Notes: generated by a model from the sequence alone, not told the origin. 64,000 bases of DNA from Acinetobacter corruptisaponis (GCF_030053775.1 NZ_CP125669.1:2351962-2415961); one strand, 5' to 3'; shown: positions 9,218-19,322, counted from the first letter of the stretch. Numbers and translations are program-made.

Positions 9218-9955
9218 TTATTTTAAATGCTTATCTAACAACTCATACATGGCTTCAAGACCTTGATGTTCAGCCTCAGCATTATAGCCTAAGTCAACAT
9301 TATTGGCTTTGGCACGTTCATCCGCCAATGGGTTACTAAAACCGTGTTTGGCATCCTCAAAAATAATCACTTCATGATCCACATCGGCATCATGCATTTC
9401 CTGACGGAAACTTGCCACGTCATCCAGTGTTACCATGCTGTCCAGTTCACCATGCAGTACCAGAATCTCAGCTTTCACTTTACCTTTCTCTGCTGGTGCT
9501 TTAGGCGTCAGGGTCGCATGAAAGGTGGTTACCGCCTTTAGATCTGCGCCAGAGCGTGCCAGATCAAGCACCACCTTGCCCCCATAACAGAAACCGATTG
9601 CAGCCAGCTTTTCAGTATTGACTTCTGGTTGAGCTGCTAAAATATCCAAGCCTGCTTGTGCACGGTTGACAATGGTGTCTGGCTGCTCAAAGGTCTGATT
9701 CATCCATTCTGAGGCCTGGGGTACAGCCGTGGTGACTTTTTTGTCACCATACATATCAATTGCCAGCGCAGCAAAGCCATGCTCCGCCAACTCACGGGCG
9801 CGCTGTTCCGTATAGGCATTACGGCCCCACCATTCAGGTGCGACAATTACACCCGCAACAGGTTGATCTGTAACAGGTGCAGCAAAATATCCAATAAGGC
9901 GTTGGCCATCTGGAGCGGTATATTCAATTTCACGGGTATTGACTGCAAAGCTCAT
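9218..9955 (-). CDS. Dienelactone hydrolase family protein
   Basis: A 245-residue cytosolic alpha/beta hydrolase with the dienelactone-hydrolase triad: Cys123 in GFCYGGK, Asp172 in HGELDS and His204 in KHGFSN. The conserved APEWWG segment carries the family Glu near residue 41. The family hydrolyses dienelactone in chlorocatechol degradation, but no catabolic genes are nearby, so the real substrate is unknown. I use the ATG at 9955 (AGGA upstream) rather than the longer frame from 9988. The gene ends about 70 bases from the nested-hairpin repeat. Confidence 0.87.
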   Translation of the reverse strand: MSFAVNTREIEYTAPDGQRLIGYFAAPVTDQPVAGVIVAPEWWGRNAYTEQRARELAEHGFAALAIDMYGDKKVTTAVPQASEWMNQTFEQPDTIVNRAQAGLDILAAQPEVNTEKLAAIGFCYGGKVVLDLARSGADLKAVTTFHATLTPKAPAEKGKVKAEILVLHGELDSMVTLDDVASFRQEMHDADVDHEVIIFEDAKHGFSNPLADERAKANNVDLGYNAEAEHQGLEAMYELLDKHLK

Positions 9956-10053
9956 TCTGTAATCCTGATCTATATTTTTAGAATGCATTGATTAAAACAT
10001 AAAAATAGCAGTTTGCTTGGAGGGAAATAAATAGAAACATGATTTTTATCAAT

Positions 10054-10087
10054 AAAAAAAGAAGAATACGGGGATTCTTCTTTTTTT
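10054..10087 (-). terminator. Rho-independent terminator after the DUF1328 gene
   Basis: AAAAAAAGAAGAAT and ATTCTTCTTTTTTT arms surround a short loop, with a T run in both directions. It lies just downstream of the small DUF1328 gene. Confidence 0.75.
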
Positions 10088-10107
10088 ATTATTTGATTAT
10101 GTATTTG

Positions 10108-10266
10108 CTAGACTTTGCCTCTGGACAAGAAACCAACGATTGCCAAAATAACGGCAACCACCAATAAAATTACAGCAAAATCTTTGGATAAGCCTGCAAC
10201 GCCACCGAAACCTAACAGACTGGCGATCAATGCAATCACAGCAAAAATAATGGCCCAACGGAACAT
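10108..10266 (-). CDS. DUF1328 small membrane protein (YtjA-like)
   Basis: A 52-residue protein with two hydrophobic helices: residues 4-20 ([17 protein letters not shown]) and 30-46 ([17 protein letters not shown]). The MFRWA start, the GFGGVAG turn and the short basic tail are typical of DUF1328/YtjA proteins. These are widespread, stress-associated small inner-membrane proteins of unknown role. A strong GGAGG lies seven bases before the ATG, and a terminator follows. Confidence 0.9.
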   Translation of the reverse strand: MFRWAIIFAVIALIASLLGFGGVAGLSKDFAVILLVVAVILAIVGFLSRGKV

Positions 10267-10450
10267 ATTGTGTCCTCCTAATTTTTCATTATTTTTCCAC
10301 TATAGCGTGTGTTTTTTGCTGGAAATGTGGTGTTTCTGTGGTCTGAATGTTTAATAGATAAAGAATTGTTAATGAATAGATCACTGCGCTAGCTTATCAA
10401 GGCCTTGGGCAATGTTATAATCAGGCCAAAATGCAACTGAAAAATTGCCT

Positions 10451-10903
10451 ATGTCGTCTGAGCTCCGTCCAAACTTCTGGAAACACTATCCGCTTGACCA
10501 GCTTAACCTGTCTGAATGGGAAGCCCTGTGTGATGGTTGTGGTTTGTGCTGTCTGGTCAAGCTTGAGGATGAGGACACAGCCGAGGTGGCCTATACCAAG
10601 GTGGCATGTAAATTACTGGACTGTAAAACGGCACGCTGTTCAGATTATCCAAACCGCCAGCAACAGGTGCCTGACTGTATCCAGCTCACACCAGAACGCT
10701 TGCAGACCATTTCATGGCTGCCCCCAAGCTGTGCTTACCGTCGCTTAAAGGATGGAAAAAACCTGCCCTCTTGGCATTACCTGAACACAGGCTCACGCCA
10801 GAGTGTGATCAAGGCGAAGAAATCGGCTGCTGGACGTTGTATTTCAGAAGATGAAGTCGATCAGGAACAGATTGAGGACTATATTGTACGCTGGGTGCGT
10901 TAA
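10451..10903 (+). CDS. YcgN-family cysteine cluster protein
   Basis: A 150-residue protein of the YcgN/UPF0260 family. It has the N-terminal FWKHYPLDQLNLSEWEALCDGCGLCC block with a CxxCGLCC cluster and further cysteines in CKLLDCKTARCSDYP and CAYRRL, a pattern suggesting metal or Fe-S binding. The biochemical role of the family is not established. The ATG at 10451 is preferred to an in-frame TTG two codons earlier. The gene stands alone. Confidence 0.85.
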   Translation: MSSELRPNFWKHYPLDQLNLSEWEALCDGCGLCCLVKLEDEDTAEVAYTKVACKLLDCKTARCSDYPNRQQQVPDCIQLTPERLQTISWLPPSCAYRRLKDGKNLPSWHYLNTGSRQSVIKAKKSAAGRCISEDEVDQEQIEDYIVRWVR

Positions 10904-11002
10904 GCACAAATTTAACGGTTGGTATTTGATAAAGCAACATTTCTACAGCATTGTTATTGGCTGATCTCCGTAAAATAAATCGTATAAACAGGGAGATAGA
11001 AA

Positions 11003-12166
11003 ATGAATAAATTGATCATGACGCCTTTGCTGTGTAGCAGTTTTTTATTTTTGCTGGCCTGTGGTTCCAATGAAACCAATTCCAAAACCCCTGAACAGGG
11101 GGTGGCGCAAACAAGTGCCCAAAATAGTATTGCACAAAGCTATCGTGTTGAAACGGTTGCCCAGTTCAATGAACCGTGGGCCATCACCAGCTTGCCTGAC
11201 CAGCGTTTACTGATTACAGAATGCAAGGGACAATTAAAATTATTTAATCCAAAAACCAAAAGTAGTGTCAATGTCAGTGGTGTTCCTGCGGTGAGTTATG
11301 GCGGACAGGGCGGCCTGGGTGATGTCATTTTACATCCCGATTTTCAAAATAATCACTGGATTTATCTCAGTTATGCCACGAAAGGACAGGGTGGTTACGG
11401 AGCTGAAATTTCAGAGGCAAAGCTGGATTTATCCAATCCTGCACAGCCAAAACTGACGGACTTGAAAACCATCTGGCAACAGGTGCCGAAAGTCTCAGGA
11501 CAAGGGCATTATGGACATCGGATGCTGTTTGGGCCTGATGGAAAATTGTGGGTCAGTTCAGGCGAGCGGCAAAAGTTTGATCCTGCACAGGATATGAGTA
11601 GTAATTTAGGCAAGATTCTGCGTCTGAATGAGGATGGTACACCAGCACAGGATAATCCATTTATCCAGCAAGGTGGCGTCATTGCCGAGATCTGGTCACT
11701 GGGTCATCGTAATCCACTGGGCATGGCCTTTGATGCGCAGGGGCAGTTTTGGGTGGTGGAGATGGGGCCAAAAGGTGGCGATGAGCTAAACCGTATTGTC
11801 AAAGGGGAAAACTATGGCTATCCGATTGTCTCCAATGGCGATCATTATTCAGGCTTGCCGATTCCTGACCATCATACCCGACCAGAGTTCAAGGCGCCTG
11901 AGATTGACTGGACACCCGTCATCTCACCATCCAGTCTGATGATTTATACAGGCAATCAATTTCCCTTGTGGCAACAGAAAGCCCTGATTAGTGGCTTGTC
12001 ATCCGAGGCGATTATTGTGGTTGACCTAAACGCTAAGCCTGTCAGGGAAATACAGCGACTGGACATGAAACAGCGTATTCGTGGCCTGCATCAGGCACAG
12101 GATGGTTCAATCTGGGTGATTGAAGATGGACCGAAAGCGAAACTACTGAAACTGAGTGCCAAATAA
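11003..12166 (+). CDS. PQQ-dependent soluble aldose sugar dehydrogenase, lipoprotein
   Basis: A 387-residue six-bladed beta-propeller quinoprotein of the YliI/Asd type, which oxidises aldose sugars in the periplasm with pyrroloquinoline quinone. The N-terminus has a signal peptide with lipobox LLACG. Recognisable propeller motifs include GGQGGLGDVILHPDF, GHRMLFGPDGKLWVSSGE and SLGHRNPLGMAFD. The ribosome binding site is GGGAG. No PQQ biosynthesis genes are in the window, so the cofactor would be made or imported elsewhere. The beta-lactamase gene follows after 25 bases and may be co-transcribed. Confidence 0.88.
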   Translation: MNKLIMTPLLCSSFLFLLACGSNETNSKTPEQGVAQTSAQNSIAQSYRVETVAQFNEPWAITSLPDQRLLITECKGQLKLFNPKTKSSVNVSGVPAVSYGGQGGLGDVILHPDFQNNHWIYLSYATKGQGGYGAEISEAKLDLSNPAQPKLTDLKTIWQQVPKVSGQGHYGHRMLFGPDGKLWVSSGERQKFDPAQDMSSNLGKILRLNEDGTPAQDNPFIQQGGVIAEIWSLGHRNPLGMAFDAQGQFWVVEMGPKGGDELNRIVKGENYGYPIVSNGDHYSGLPIPDHHTRPEFKAPEIDWTPVISPSSLMIYTGNQFPLWQQKALISGLSSEAIIVVDLNAKPVREIQRLDMKQRIRGLHQAQDGSIWVIEDGPKAKLLKLSAK

Positions 12167-12191
12167 ACCTGAACTTAAAGTGAAATGATGA

Positions 12192-13379
12192 ATGAATAAA
12201 TTAAACAATCACCTGATCAATCAAAAAAAACTGTTCCTATGTATCGCCATGCTGTGTTGCAGTACCTCTATCTGGGCGCAGCCGTTAAATGAGCAGCAGG
12301 TTCAGGACATTGTGGATCAGCAATTTAAACCTTTGTTGGCACAATACAAGATTCCAGGTTTGGCTGTTGGCGTGACCCTGAATGGGCAACATTATTTTGT
12401 CAATTACGGTGTGGCATCTAAAAAAAACCAGCAGCCTGTCAGTAACAGTACCCTGTTTGAACTGGGTTCGGTCAGTAAGTTATTTAATGCTACCTTGGCA
12501 AGCTATGCACAGGCCACAGCAAAGTTTTCCCTTTCAGATCATCCTGCCACATACTTTCCTGAACTGAAAAATACGGCTGTCAATCGGGCGACTTTAGTCA
12601 ATCTTGGGACGTATACGGCAGGTGGATTTCCCCTGCAATTTCCTGATGAGGTTGTGCAACAGCAGGATATGCTCAAGTATTTCCAGACTTGGCAAGCCAA
12701 AACTAAAATTGGTGCAGCACGGCAATATTCCAATCCAAGTATTGGCTTAATGGGCTATGTCACGGCTTTGGCAATGAAAAAGCCCTATACCGAGCTGATT
12801 GAGAAAACACTTTTGCCGCAATTGGGCATGAACCAAAGCTTTATTGATGTACCTGAACAGCAAATGTCACACTATGCATGGGGCTATAAAAATGACCAGC
12901 CGATCCGTGTATCAGCAGGCATGTTTGATGCCGAAGCCTATGGCATAAAAAGCAACACTGCCGATATGCTGAAATTTCTGGATGCCCAGATCAATGTTCA
13001 GCAGTTAAAACCGCCGATACGCAAAGCCATTGAAAATACCCATGTTGGTTATTTTAAGGTTGGGGCCATGACCCAAGGGTTGGGTTGGGAGCAATATCAT
13101 TATCCTGTAAAACTTGAAACGCTATTACAGGGTAATTCCAGCAAAATGGCGCTGCAAAGTCATGCAGTTACACCTATCAAACAGCCAAAGATTGCCCCAA
13201 CTGCAACTTGGTTCAATAAAACAGGTGCCACCAATGGTTTTGCTGCCTATGCGGCCTTTATTCCCCAGCAAAAAATTGGCATTGTGATGCTCGCCAATAC
13301 CAATTTCCCCAATGAAGCTCGGATCAAAGCCAGCTATGAAGTGGTACAGCAGCTCATTGAAGCAAGCAGTGCGCAATAG
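12192..13379 (+). CDS. Class C beta-lactamase, ADC-like
   Basis: A 395-residue periplasmic serine beta-lactamase. A Sec signal peptide precedes a cut near residue 29 (IWA-Q). All class C active-site motifs are present: S93-V-S-K96, Y179-S-N181 and K343-T-G345. The sequence follows the Acinetobacter-derived cephalosporinase pattern (IPGLAVGV, LQFPDEV, QYSNPSIGL, GWEQYHYP). It is clearly divergent from the A. baumannii enzyme as I remember it. No ampR regulator gene and no insertion sequence lies directly upstream, so strong constitutive expression is not suggested by the sequence. It follows the PQQ dehydrogenase gene closely. The allele cannot be assigned. Confidence 0.92.
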   Translation: MNKLNNHLINQKKLFLCIAMLCCSTSIWAQPLNEQQVQDIVDQQFKPLLAQYKIPGLAVGVTLNGQHYFVNYGVASKKNQQPVSNSTLFELGSVSKLFNATLASYAQATAKFSLSDHPATYFPELKNTAVNRATLVNLGTYTAGGFPLQFPDEVVQQQDMLKYFQTWQAKTKIGAARQYSNPSIGLMGYVTALAMKKPYTELIEKTLLPQLGMNQSFIDVPEQQMSHYAWGYKNDQPIRVSAGMFDAEAYGIKSNTADMLKFLDAQINVQQLKPPIRKAIENTHVGYFKVGAMTQGLGWEQYHYPVKLETLLQGNSSKMALQSHAVTPIKQPKIAPTATWFNKTGATNGFAAYAAFIPQQKIGIVMLANTNFPNEARIKASYEVVQQLIEASSAQ

Positions 13380-13462
13380 AATGACGCAGTGCATGCAGAT
13401 TCAAATTGTAGATTTGTGCCAGACACAATAGACTAGGATAAAACAGCAGAAAGCCCTTGATA

Positions 13463-14737
13463 ATGTCAGATACGCATATTCCACTCCCTGAACGCTTACG
13501 TCCCCGTGATTTATCCGAAATCATCGGGCAGGATCATTTGCTGGGTGAACATGCACCCTTGCGTCAGATGATTGATCAGGGACATTTGCCATCGATTATT
13601 TTCTGGGGGCCGCCAGGGGTAGGTAAAACCACCATTGCGCTGTTGTTGGCGCAGGCAGTGGACCGTCCTTTTATTAGCCTGTCTGCATTGAATACAGGCG
13701 TGAAAGAACTGCGTGAAGTGATTGCTGAAAGTGGTGATCTGCTCACGCCTGTGGTGTTTATTGATGAGATTCACCGTTTTAATAAATCGCAGCAGGACGC
13801 CTTACTGGGTGCGGTGGAGAAAGGTAAAATTACTCTGATTGGGGCCACCACTGAAAATCCATCCTTTGAGGTCAATAGCGCACTGTTGTCCCGTTGTCAG
13901 GTCTATACCCTGAACAGTCTGGATGCAGAGGCGATTCAAAGCCTGATCAATAGGGCGATTCAGGCAGATTCATTTTTAAGACAACGGCATATCCAGATTG
14001 AGGAATATGATGCCTTGGTTCAGTTTGCCGCAGGAGATGCCCGTAAGGCACTGAACCTGATTGACCTGATTGCCAGCACCTTTGAGCCTGACGTTGAAAA
14101 TATCGTGACCAATGCCATTGTGGTTAAAGTGGCGCAGCAGAATATTGCCCGTTATGACAAATCAGGCGAGCAGCACTACGACATTATCTCAGCATTTATC
14201 AAGTCGATTCGGGGCAGTGATCCAGATGCAACGCTGTACTGGATGGCACGTATGCTCAAGGGCGGTGAAGACCCTGTGTTTATCGCCCGTCGCATGCTGA
14301 TTGCGGCTTCAGAAGACATCGGTAATTCCAATCCCAATGCCTTGTTGCTGGCAGGTGAATGTTTCCGTTCAGTACAGGCGGTGGGCATGCCAGAAGCACG
14401 GATTATTTTGGGACAATGTGCGGTGTATCTGGCGACCAGCCCGAAAAGTAACAGTACCTATTTAGCCATCAATCGCGCGTTGGAACTCGCAGAAAAAACA
14501 GCAAACTTGCCTGTGCCTTTGCATTTACGCAATGCACCGACCAAGTTAATGAAACAGCAGGGCTATGGCGTGGATTATCTTTATCCACACAATTTCCCAG
14601 AGCATTTTGTGATGCAGGAATATCTGCCGCCTGAACTGAAAGGCACCAAGCTGTATGAGTCTGCCCGAAACAAGCGTGAAGTTGAGGGCGAACGTTTGCA
14701 GCAACGTCGTTGGCAGCAGGAACAGCAGCAACAATGA
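13463..14737 (+). CDS. rarA: Replication-associated recombination protein A (AAA+ ATPase)
   Basis: A 424-residue AAA+ ATPase of the clamp-loader-like RarA/MgsA family, acting at stalled replication forks. The Walker A motif GPPGVGKTT lies at about 49-57, Walker B is [10 protein letters not shown], and the sensor segment is [16 protein letters not shown]. The C-terminal half carries the family tetramerisation domain ([13 protein letters not shown]). The start is the ATG at 13463 rather than the TTG two codons upstream. The Gln-rich tail is unremarkable. Confidence 0.95.
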   Translation: MSDTHIPLPERLRPRDLSEIIGQDHLLGEHAPLRQMIDQGHLPSIIFWGPPGVGKTTIALLLAQAVDRPFISLSALNTGVKELREVIAESGDLLTPVVFIDEIHRFNKSQQDALLGAVEKGKITLIGATTENPSFEVNSALLSRCQVYTLNSLDAEAIQSLINRAIQADSFLRQRHIQIEEYDALVQFAAGDARKALNLIDLIASTFEPDVENIVTNAIVVKVAQQNIARYDKSGEQHYDIISAFIKSIRGSDPDATLYWMARMLKGGEDPVFIARRMLIAASEDIGNSNPNALLLAGECFRSVQAVGMPEARIILGQCAVYLATSPKSNSTYLAINRALELAEKTANLPVPLHLRNAPTKLMKQQGYGVDYLYPHNFPEHFVMQEYLPPELKGTKLYESARNKREVEGERLQQRRWQQEQQQQ

Positions 14738-14868
14738 TATGACCACCTTGTTCCAACCTCTGATTTGAAAGGGTAGCTTGGGCATTCTTTTTTTTGTGAG
14801 CGCCCCCTAGACAGGTCAGTGAAAAGGTCGCATCATCGCCGTTTATCACGGATGATAAAGTTCCATCA

Positions 14869-15987
14869 ATGTCCACCCAAAAAATTAATGCTGCGGAAAG
14901 TATTCGGGGCCTTGCCTGCCTTGCGGTGGTGCTGTCACACCTGTCGCTGACATTCTTTCCGCAACTGCATAATTTTGGTGAAAGTGCGGTTCCGCAATAT
15001 GCTTTTTTCGCCCAGTTGCACAACTCACCGCTGGCATTTTTCTATTCAGGGACAGGCGCGGTTTTTGTGTTCTTTGTCCTGAGTGGCTATGTGCTGAGCC
15101 TGTCCAGTTTAAACAAGCCAAATGCAACTGAGCGATTAAAAAAGTCATTGCTCAAGCGTTATCCCCGTTTGGCGATTCCCGCCTTTGTTTCCTGTGTGAT
15201 TGCCTATCTGGTCTGTTATGTGCCTGTCGATGTTTCCCACGTCTCGGAATGGGGCGCTGCCTTGGCTAATCCAGATCCCAAACTTTCCACTGCCCTGTAT
15301 GAGGGAAGCATTGGCGCATTTCTATTTGGGGATTCCAGCTATAACTGGGTACTATGGACCATGCAGATTGAATTGCTGGGTTCACTGGTGATTTATCTGG
15401 GCAGTTATTTTTATAGCAAAATGCCCATTCTATGCGGCCTGTTCCTGATCATCAGTGTGGGTGTAGCCTATATGATCTCGCAAACGGTATTGCTTGGCAT
15501 CATCAGTTTTATTCTGGGGATGGGGCTATTTTTATATGCGGTTGAGCTAAGTACCGTTGTTTCAGTGCTGCTGTTTATTCTTGGACTGTATTTTTGTGGT
15601 GTCCATGATAATAGCTTAAGTTACCAGTTGTTTACCCAGTTTCTGGGTGAGCAGACCTATGACTATTTAAATTTTCTCGGGGGCTTCTTCATTGTTTACG
15701 CGGTTCTGAAAGGTAAATGGTTGGCGCATTTTTTTGATCATGGTTTCCTTGTTCTCTTAGGCAAGCTGTCATTTTCAATTTACCTGATTCATCTGGCGAT
15801 CCTATATGCTCTGGGGATTCCGTTCTTTAACCTACTGTATGGGCAATTGGGTTGGTCCTATTTAAATGCGGGACTATGGGCAAGTCTTTTTACCGTGATC
15901 ATGAGTATTGTTTTGGCATATCCGTATAGCCGTTATGTGGATGATGCGGCAATCAAGGTGTCAAATAAACTGGCAAAAATATTTTAA
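14869..15987 (+). CDS. Acyltransferase 3 family membrane protein (OafA/YrhL-like)
   Basis: A 372-residue polytopic membrane acyltransferase with around ten hydrophobic segments. The N-terminal ESIRGLACLAVVLSHL motif carries the conserved Arg and His of the acyltransferase-3 family; a FFVLSGYVLS segment follows. Such enzymes acetylate or succinylate sugars of LPS, capsule or exopolysaccharide. No polysaccharide genes are next to it, so its substrate is unknown. The 131 bases upstream show no strong ribosome binding site. Confidence 0.85.
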   Translation: MSTQKINAAESIRGLACLAVVLSHLSLTFFPQLHNFGESAVPQYAFFAQLHNSPLAFFYSGTGAVFVFFVLSGYVLSLSSLNKPNATERLKKSLLKRYPRLAIPAFVSCVIAYLVCYVPVDVSHVSEWGAALANPDPKLSTALYEGSIGAFLFGDSSYNWVLWTMQIELLGSLVIYLGSYFYSKMPILCGLFLIISVGVAYMISQTVLLGIISFILGMGLFLYAVELSTVVSVLLFILGLYFCGVHDNSLSYQLFTQFLGEQTYDYLNFLGGFFIVYAVLKGKWLAHFFDHGFLVLLGKLSFSIYLIHLAILYALGIPFFNLLYGQLGWSYLNAGLWASLFTVIMSIVLAYPYSRYVDDAAIKVSNKLAKIF

Positions 15988-16119
15988 TTTCTGGGTACGA
16001 TATAAAAGTTTTAAGGTTCGAAAGTTTAACAAACAATACAAAAATAATGGATTAAGCCTTTTTATTGGCACAAGAATACGTTTAAATCATAAAGGCATAA
16101 TAAAAATATGGTTTTATAT

Positions 16120-17853
16120 ATGAATTCTAATCATTTCAGTAAATTGCTTTATGTAACAGTCTGGTCACTGGCTTTTTCTGGCTGTACAACAATAAAAACA
16201 CCGACAATCGCAACAGAGCAATTATTTTATGGTGGCTCGATTTTAACGATGGAGGGAATGCAGCCTCAATATGCTGAAGCGCTGCTGATTAAAGATGGAA
16301 AAATCCGTTTTGTCGGTTCAAGGCAACTGGCTGAAAACCAGGCAGACTCAAAAGTCCAATACATTGATTTAAAGAATAAAACGCTCCTCCCTAGCTTCAT
16401 TGATGCCCATAGCCATGTGAATATGGTGGGCTTTCATCAAATGGTCGCCAATCTTTATCCATTGCCTGATGGCAAGATTGCAGATATTGATTCGCTGGTT
16501 AAGGTTTTGACTCAGTGGAAAGCGGAGAATCCAGCCGTGATTAAAACAATGGGTGGCTGGATTTTAGGCAATGGCTATGATGATGCACAATTGTCTGAAC
16601 AGCGTCATCCCACTGCCAATGATCTGGACCGCGTGTCAAAAGACCAGCCCGTGATGATTCTGCATCAATCAGGCCATTTGGCTTCTGTAAACCATAAGGC
16701 CTTGGAACTATTAAAGATCAATGCAAATACACCTAATCCAGCAGGCGGGGTGATTCGCCGTGAAGCCAACTCTAATGCTCCAAATGGGGTTTTGGAAGAG
16801 TCCGCTTTATTTACTGCAATTGGCTCAATCTTTAAAGATGTACCACCAGCCGTGATGTTCCAGATTGCACAAAAAGGCATTGATGCCTATGTGAGGAACG
16901 GCTTTACCACCGTGCAGGAGGGACGTGCAGATCAGGGCACCACGGAAATGTGGCATGCCTTGGCCAAACAAAACCAGTTGCCGATTGATGTGGTGTCCTA
17001 TCCAGACATCACCACCAGCCAGGACTATATGCTGAAGCAGGGCAGTTCCCTGCATTATGACCATCATTTCCGTATTGGTGGGGTTAAAATCAGTCTGGAT
17101 GGCTCACCTCAGGGTAAAACCGCATGGCTGACACAGCCGTATCTGATTCCGCCTGAGGGCAAAGATAAAAGCTATGCAGGTTATCCAGCCATAAAGGATG
17201 ATCACCAGGTCAATCAATACATCAATTTAGCCTTTAAGCAGGGTTGGCAGGTACTCGCCCATGCCAATGGTGATGCTGCGATTGACCAGTTTATCGGTGC
17301 GGTAAAGGATGCCACGGCGAAACAGGGGCAGGCGGATCGTAGAAGTGTATTGATCCATTCCCAAACCATTCGTGATGATCAGCTAGACCAGTTAAAGGCA
17401 CTGGATATTATTCCCTCATTCTTTTCTCTACATACCTTTTATTGGGGAGACTGGCACCGTCAGCAAACGCTGGGCGAGACAAGGGCAGCGCATATTTCCC
17501 CAACAGCAACCGCCTTGCACAAGAAGCTTATTTTTACTGAGCACCATGATGCACCTGTTGTTCCACCGAACAGCATGATGATGCTGGATGCCACGGTGAA
17601 TCGTGTGACTCGTAGTGATTATGTTTTAGGTGCTGATGAGCGAATTAGCCCTTACCTTGCACTCAAGTCCATGACCGACTGGGCCGCCTATCAGTATTTT
17701 GAGGACAAAACAAAGGGAACACTGAGCTCTGGGAAATTAGCCGATCTTGTGATTCTGGATCGTGACCCACTCAAGGTCCCGACGAGGGAAATCAAGAATA
17801 TCAGGATTCTGGCAACCTATAAGGAAGGAAAACTGATCTATCAGAATGAGTAA
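16120..17853 (+). CDS. Amidohydrolase 3 (YtcJ-like), lipoprotein
   Basis: A 577-residue metal-dependent amidohydrolase of the YtcJ/amidohydrolase-3 type. The N-terminus has a signal peptide with a likely lipobox (AFSGC), so it may be exported and lipid-anchored. The metal-binding HxH lies in SFIDAHSHVN; further metal histidines are in LAHANGD and LIHSQ, and a late Asp lies in the EHHDAPV region. These enzymes act on a wide range of amides and cyclic ureides; the substrate here is unknown. I prefer the ATG at 16120 over 16108 because the signal peptide then begins normally. Confidence 0.82.
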   Translation: MNSNHFSKLLYVTVWSLAFSGCTTIKTPTIATEQLFYGGSILTMEGMQPQYAEALLIKDGKIRFVGSRQLAENQADSKVQYIDLKNKTLLPSFIDAHSHVNMVGFHQMVANLYPLPDGKIADIDSLVKVLTQWKAENPAVIKTMGGWILGNGYDDAQLSEQRHPTANDLDRVSKDQPVMILHQSGHLASVNHKALELLKINANTPNPAGGVIRREANSNAPNGVLEESALFTAIGSIFKDVPPAVMFQIAQKGIDAYVRNGFTTVQEGRADQGTTEMWHALAKQNQLPIDVVSYPDITTSQDYMLKQGSSLHYDHHFRIGGVKISLDGSPQGKTAWLTQPYLIPPEGKDKSYAGYPAIKDDHQVNQYINLAFKQGWQVLAHANGDAAIDQFIGAVKDATAKQGQADRRSVLIHSQTIRDDQLDQLKALDIIPSFFSLHTFYWGDWHRQQTLGETRAAHISPTATALHKKLIFTEHHDAPVVPPNSMMMLDATVNRVTRSDYVLGADERISPYLALKSMTDWAAYQYFEDKTKGTLSSGKLADLVILDRDPLKVPTREIKNIRILATYKEGKLIYQNE

Positions 17854-17896
17854 ACCCATTTAGTTGATACACGATTCATGCGCATAAAAACTAAAA

Positions 17897-17917
17897 AACC
17901 AGCCTAAATGGCTGGTT
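17897..17917. terminator. Bidirectional terminator
   Basis: AACCAGCC and GGCTGGTT arms with a five-base loop, an A run on the left and TTCTTT on the right. It separates the convergent amidohydrolase (plus) and purC (minus) genes. Confidence 0.85.
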
Positions 17918-17948
17918 CTTTATATGAAAACTTAAGCTTTATAGGAGC

Positions 17949-18668
17949 TTAGATATCATCTAGGTTGATGCCCAAACGTGCAGCAACTTCTTCATAGGCT
18001 TCAACCACACCGCCTAAACCCTGACGGAAACGGTCTTTATCCAGTTTTTTCTTGGTGTCTTTATCCCATAAACGGCAACCGTCTGGAGAGAACTCATCAC
18101 CCAGTACAATGCGGTCATGGAACACACCAAACTCAAGCTTGAAGTCAACCAGAATCATGTTGCCCGCGTCGAACAATGCCTTAAGCACATCATTCACCTG
18201 ATAAGTCAGCTCTTTCATTTTTTCAAGCTGTTCAGCATTCGCCCAACCCAAGGCAATCGCCTGAGACTCGTTCACCATTGGATCGCCAAGCGCGTCATCC
18301 TTAAAGAATAATTCGAAAGTTGGCGGAGTCAGTTCCTTGCCTTCCTCAACACCCAAGCGACGGCACAGTGAACCCGCCGCGTAGTTACGAATCACACATT
18401 CAACTGGGATCATCTGGAGTTTCTTAACCAGCACTTCAGTTGGAGAAAGCAGTTTTTCAAAATGCGTCTCAATGCCAGCTTCAGCCAGTTTTTCCATGAT
18501 AAAGGCGTTAAAACGGTTGTTGACCTTGCCTTTACGATCTAGTTGTTCGATTTTTTCGCCATTGAACGCAGAGGCATCATCACGAAAGACTAAAATCAGG
18601 TGGTCAGCATGATCTGTTTCATAGACAGATTTTGCTTTACCAGTATAGAGCAAGGTTTGTTTTAACAT
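17949..18668 (-). CDS. purC: Phosphoribosylaminoimidazole-succinocarboxamide (SAICAR) synthase
   Basis: A 239-residue enzyme of de novo purine synthesis that joins aspartate to CAIR with ATP. Diagnostic segments are [14 protein letters not shown] at the N-terminus, the AFNGEK stretch, [12 protein letters not shown] and [15 protein letters not shown]. The start is the ATG at 18668; an upstream extension to 18701 is not family-like. It lies downstream of dapA and bamC, the same order as dapA-bamC-purC in E. coli. Confidence 0.96.
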   Translation of the reverse strand: MLKQTLLYTGKAKSVYETDHADHLILVFRDDASAFNGEKIEQLDRKGKVNNRFNAFIMEKLAEAGIETHFEKLLSPTEVLVKKLQMIPVECVIRNYAAGSLCRRLGVEEGKELTPPTFELFFKDDALGDPMVNESQAIALGWANAEQLEKMKELTYQVNDVLKALFDAGNMILVDFKLEFGVFHDRIVLGDEFSPDGCRLWDKDTKKKLDKDRFRQGLGGVVEAYEEVAARLGINLDDI

Positions 18669-18704
18669 GGGGGAACCTTTATTTAGAAAATGCCTAGTCA
18701 ACCA

Positions 18705-19307
18705 CTAGGCTGGCCAATTTTGGTAAATCTGGGTTAACACTTCCGTTGCAGTGGCTTGGTCCGCAAAGGTGGTGTCAAGTTTGAACAGGGCAACAGTGTT
18801 GCTTGTGCCTACGGCAGAGAGCTTGAGCAGGTAGTTCTGGTCGCCTACCTTGATGGTTGCTTCATAGCCATTGTCCGCCTGTGAAACCACCTTGTAGTTG
18901 AGGCTGCTCAAGGTTGCAAAGGTATACTGCCAGGCGGCTGCGGTTGGACCATCTACCTTAAGCAGTGGATTCTTGTTGCCATCCATCACCAGTTGTGGAC
19001 GACCTAAAGTCGCAGTTGTGTTTGCAGCAGGATTGCCTGAACTCTGCATTGCCTCTGGACGGGGAAGCGCATAACGGTTGCCCGTCTTGTTTACAAAGTT
19101 TGGCGCATGCTCGATGGCAAGTGCGTCAACCGTAGGAGCTGGATACAATGGTGTGAATGGTCTGACCGTTGCATTCTCAGGGAATTTGAGGGGTTCAAGT
19201 GCCTGCGCCTTTTTATAATCCAGAGAATGGTTATTCAGGGCAAAACGACCACAACCAGCCAAACTTAAAGCTGAAATGACCAGGACAACACCAAGACGTA
19301 ATTGCAT
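18705..19307 (-). CDS. bamC: BamC-like outer-membrane assembly lipoprotein
   Basis: A 200-residue lipoprotein with lipobox LAGCG. Its position between dapA and purC is where bamC (nlpB) lies in E. coli and relatives. BamC is an accessory of the BAM complex that inserts beta-barrel proteins into the outer membrane. An unstructured N-terminal segment with DYKKAQ and a Pro-rich stretch is followed by one helix-grip-like domain, so it is shorter than E. coli BamC (344 residues) and seems to have a single such domain. The call rests on context more than on sequence identity. Confidence 0.75.
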   Translation of the reverse strand: MQLRLGVVLVISALSLAGCGRFALNNHSLDYKKAQALEPLKFPENATVRPFTPLYPAPTVDALAIEHAPNFVNKTGNRYALPRPEAMQSSGNPAANTTATLGRPQLVMDGNKNPLLKVDGPTAAAWQYTFATLSSLNYKVVSQADNGYEATIKVGDQNYLLKLSAVGTSNTVALFKLDTTFADQATATEVLTQIYQNWPA

Positions 19308-19322
19308 CATAAATTGCTCGTA

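Noticed and set aside
9025..9339. 104-codon plus-strand reading frame with repeated CTSKCF-like segments
   Set aside because: It is produced by the 38-39 bp tandem repeats of the non-coding element and runs antisense into the dienelactone hydrolase gene; no ribosome binding site or protein-like composition.
14469..15148. Minus-strand open frames across the rarA end and acyltransferase start
   Set aside because: Their composition and lack of ribosome binding sites mark them as shadows of the two plus-strand genes.
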